Positions 62,115 through 64,000 of a stretch of DNA of 64,000 bases are shown here, piece after piece (position 1 is the stretch's first letter; each line of letters starts with the position of its first letter). A model generated the notes under the pieces. That model worked only from the letters and a program-made list of their open reading frames with translations. It was not told where the DNA came from and made no database searches. The stretch comes from Sabethes cyaneus (taxonomy: Eukaryota > Arthropoda > Insecta > Diptera > Culicidae): positions 149,278,043 to 149,342,042 of the forward strand of contig NC_071353.1 of the NCBI RefSeq assembly GCF_943734655.1. The letters run 5' to 3'. Both the position numbers and the translations under genes were made by a program.

Positions 62115-62830
62115 TTACAACATGTGTCTATCACACTTTCGTCCGTAGATCCGGACGGTTTGCCACCATCGTTCGTTATGCAATATGTTACATCGCTCGC
62201 TTCACCCGTGTCAATCGTCTTAAATCGTTCACTAGACTGTAGTATTCTTCCAAATATCCACGGCATTGAAAACTATCGCAGAATTTCAATTCTTTGGTGT
62301 TTTCCAAGGTATTGAAAGGAGAAGACAGGTTGATGCGATATACATCGACAATATTCCATGCGGACTGGCAGTGCAAAAAAATGAAATGCATGAAGTTACT
62401 AAACTGGGCGAAAAGTGGATCCAATTATACCTAACTGAACGCTCCAATTGTGGCAGCACCAATAGTACTAATTCGGCTTGTTTCGAGATGTAATTCGATG
62501 TGCCACAAGGTAGTCATCTGGGATCCTCGATGTTGTATTCTTTGGTAACTAGTAACTGAGCAGCTGGTGTTCGTCGATAACTTAAACACTGCAATCAAGA
62601 GCGGACTTGACGGTTGCACCCTCTAACGCACGCGATATTGATTCTCTCTTCCGATGGTGAACTCTAAATGGTACGGAAGTTAACGTAACGAAATATTGCG
62701 TCATATCTTTTAGCTGTCCATGTGGGGTATGTGCTACCGTGTTTTCAATGAAAATGGGAACAAGAGTAAAATAGATTGTCTGTACGACTCCAAGTTGAAA
62801 ATATAACAATATATAAATAAATAAAAAGTA
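62115..62830 (+). pseudogene. Jockey-like RT relic (continuation) with A/T-rich tail
   Basis: SSVDPDGLPPSFVMQYVTSL, IENYRRISIL, then FDVPQGSHLGSS and VFVDNLNTAIKSGL (the YADDLK position decayed to FVDNLN). It ends with TATATAAATAAATAAAAAG, a tail typical of non-LTR elements. Fits the piece at 60600-61250 across the RTE insertion. Confidence 0.7.
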
Positions 62831-64000
62831 CCAACTGAAAGCGGATAGTGGCGGAACAGAACAGAGGCGGTCAACGTGCAAGATGGTTCCACCAGAGGTC
62901 GAACGTGATTTGCGACCTCTGAGACGACTAGAAATTTAGCGACGTGAAGGCAGACAACTGCTTGAAACAGCACGAGCTGCCACCCAGATTGTTTTTTATA
63001 CTAGTACACCTCCCCTTTTTCGGAAGAATGGTGAATCCACTCCAGACAGAGTTAGATTTTTTGCGAACAATCATTTTCATTTTAAACCAGTTTTACTAAT
63101 AGTCGTTGCATTGTTTGATTTGTATGTCTAATATTACGATCAAGTAACCAAAAGTGTTTTGACGTAGGATTACGTCTTTGATTTCCATCCTAGGGTGTAC
63201 TGTTGTAGAAGAACGAAAAAGGGAACATGCAATGAAAAGAGGTTACGTTTTGCACGCTTATTACTCAGGACATTCCTTAATAGATTCTGGTTTTAATCGG
63301 GTAATATCAGACATTACGATTGATTGGAATGAGCATTGCTGACTTACCGTAGCGATAATGATGATTCCATCCCAAACAACAATGTAAGTTTTATTGTTTG
63401 TATTGGGGGTTTTCTTGACCAATTAAGGTCTTAAATGCCATCATAAGAGTGTAATAAAACCCAAATTGTTACTTGCGATACCACAAGCAGTGCAGTTTTA
63501 CAGCTGTGCTGGGGGTATCAATTTACGCTCATATCAGCCTGTTTGGACTGTCGATGGATCAAGTGGTTCCTGTACCATCGACGTTTTTGCTTTTGCCATC
63601 GATCGCTCAAGAAGGTAGCTGCAAGATTTGATTGGACACTGCCACGCTTTAATGTCAAGCGTTCCGCTTCGATTCCAAAATGGCACGGCGAATGTTGGTG
63701 TTATTGGCCTGGAACTTCTAAAGAAGGAAGTTAAGCACATAACCGAAATTGCTCGGTCAATGCCAATCAGTCCTTAGTAATTGAAGATGAAACAAGTTTT
63801 TCTACACTTTTTTTCTTCTTGGTGTGTCTTCGGAATTTTTGTTCGAATGAATACCACAGAGAACAGACTATCCCAATAAAAAAATATGTATGTACCTTTA
63901 TCTACATTACATTGTGCTGGAGTTACATAGTAGCGATGGCAGCGACATCAAATTTTAATTTGCCACTTACTGCTCGAGGGGTGCTCCATCGAAGGATTAC
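62831..64000. other. End of window, intronic or 3' region
   Basis: A palindromic TTTTGACGTAGGATTACGTC at about 63157 and the MITE at 63367 are the only recognised items. A GC-richer frame at 63543-63734 has no domain. No HDAC4 terminal exon or poly(A) signal could be assigned. Confidence 0.4.
63367..63480. mobile_element. MITE copy (GTTACTTGG-ended family)
   Basis: Left ATCCCAAACAACAATGTAAG, right TTGTTACTTGCGAT: inverted ends of about 27 bp with some six mismatches. The interior GACCAATTAAGGTC..CCATCATAAGAG matches 16080-16183. Confidence 0.65.

Overview
The window is eukaryotic nuclear DNA. It carries most of one protein-coding gene, a class IIa histone deacetylase (HDAC4), on the + strand, inside very repeat-rich introns. 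Spliced exons with GT/AG borders, a dipteran-like HDAC4, Jockey-like and RTE-like retrotransposon relics, a tRNA-derived SINE and many small inverted-repeat elements point to a dipteran, most likely a mosquito with a large genome. The species call is inference; I could not run a search.

Layout. 1-3100: intergenic or far-upstream repeats (a SINE, a TIR element, a 1.4 kb palindrome). 3110-3885: non-repetitive, GC-richer block ending in a strong splice donor, the best candidate for the promoter and 5' non-coding exon. 3886-24283: presumed 5' intron filled with repeats: a purine-rich minisatellite, a 2.4 kb T-rich array, Jockey/RTE pieces and nested TIR elements. Two GC-richer islands (11.7-12.8 and 23.87-24.0 kb) stand out there. 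24286-24414: first coding exon. 24415-43516: a 19 kb intron with more arrays, inverted repeats, a Harbinger-like insertion and an almost complete Jockey-like ORF2 in antisense. 43517-45536: six coding exons in 2 kb. 45537-56606: an 11 kb intron holding a five-part nest of transposons and three blocks of purine/pyrimidine array. 56607-59000: three exons with the 14-3-3 site, SUMO-interacting motif and whole catalytic domain. 59001-64000: start of the last intron, with RTE and Jockey relics; the final HDAC4 exon was not found.

The ten coding exons join in frame to 1,099 residues plus two bases of the next codon. They give the glutamine-rich N-terminus, MEF2-binding segment, three 14-3-3 serines (S194, S452, S608) and a zinc deacetylase domain with all metal ligands. 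The catalytic tyrosine is retained (Y1005), which vertebrate class IIa enzymes have replaced by histidine. Exact MEF2 sites (CTAAAAATAG) occur in three non-repetitive islands of the introns, suggesting a MEF2-HDAC feedback loop.

No tRNA or rRNA gene, CRISPR array, virus or second host gene was recognised. The most unusual content is a dispersed composite repeat: a degenerate ~21 bp purine-rich minisatellite joined through a conserved ~75 bp junction to an AATTTCAAG-type A/T-rich array. It occurs in both orientations over about 11 kb, and neighbouring opposite blocks could fold into long hairpins in the HDAC4 pre-mRNA.
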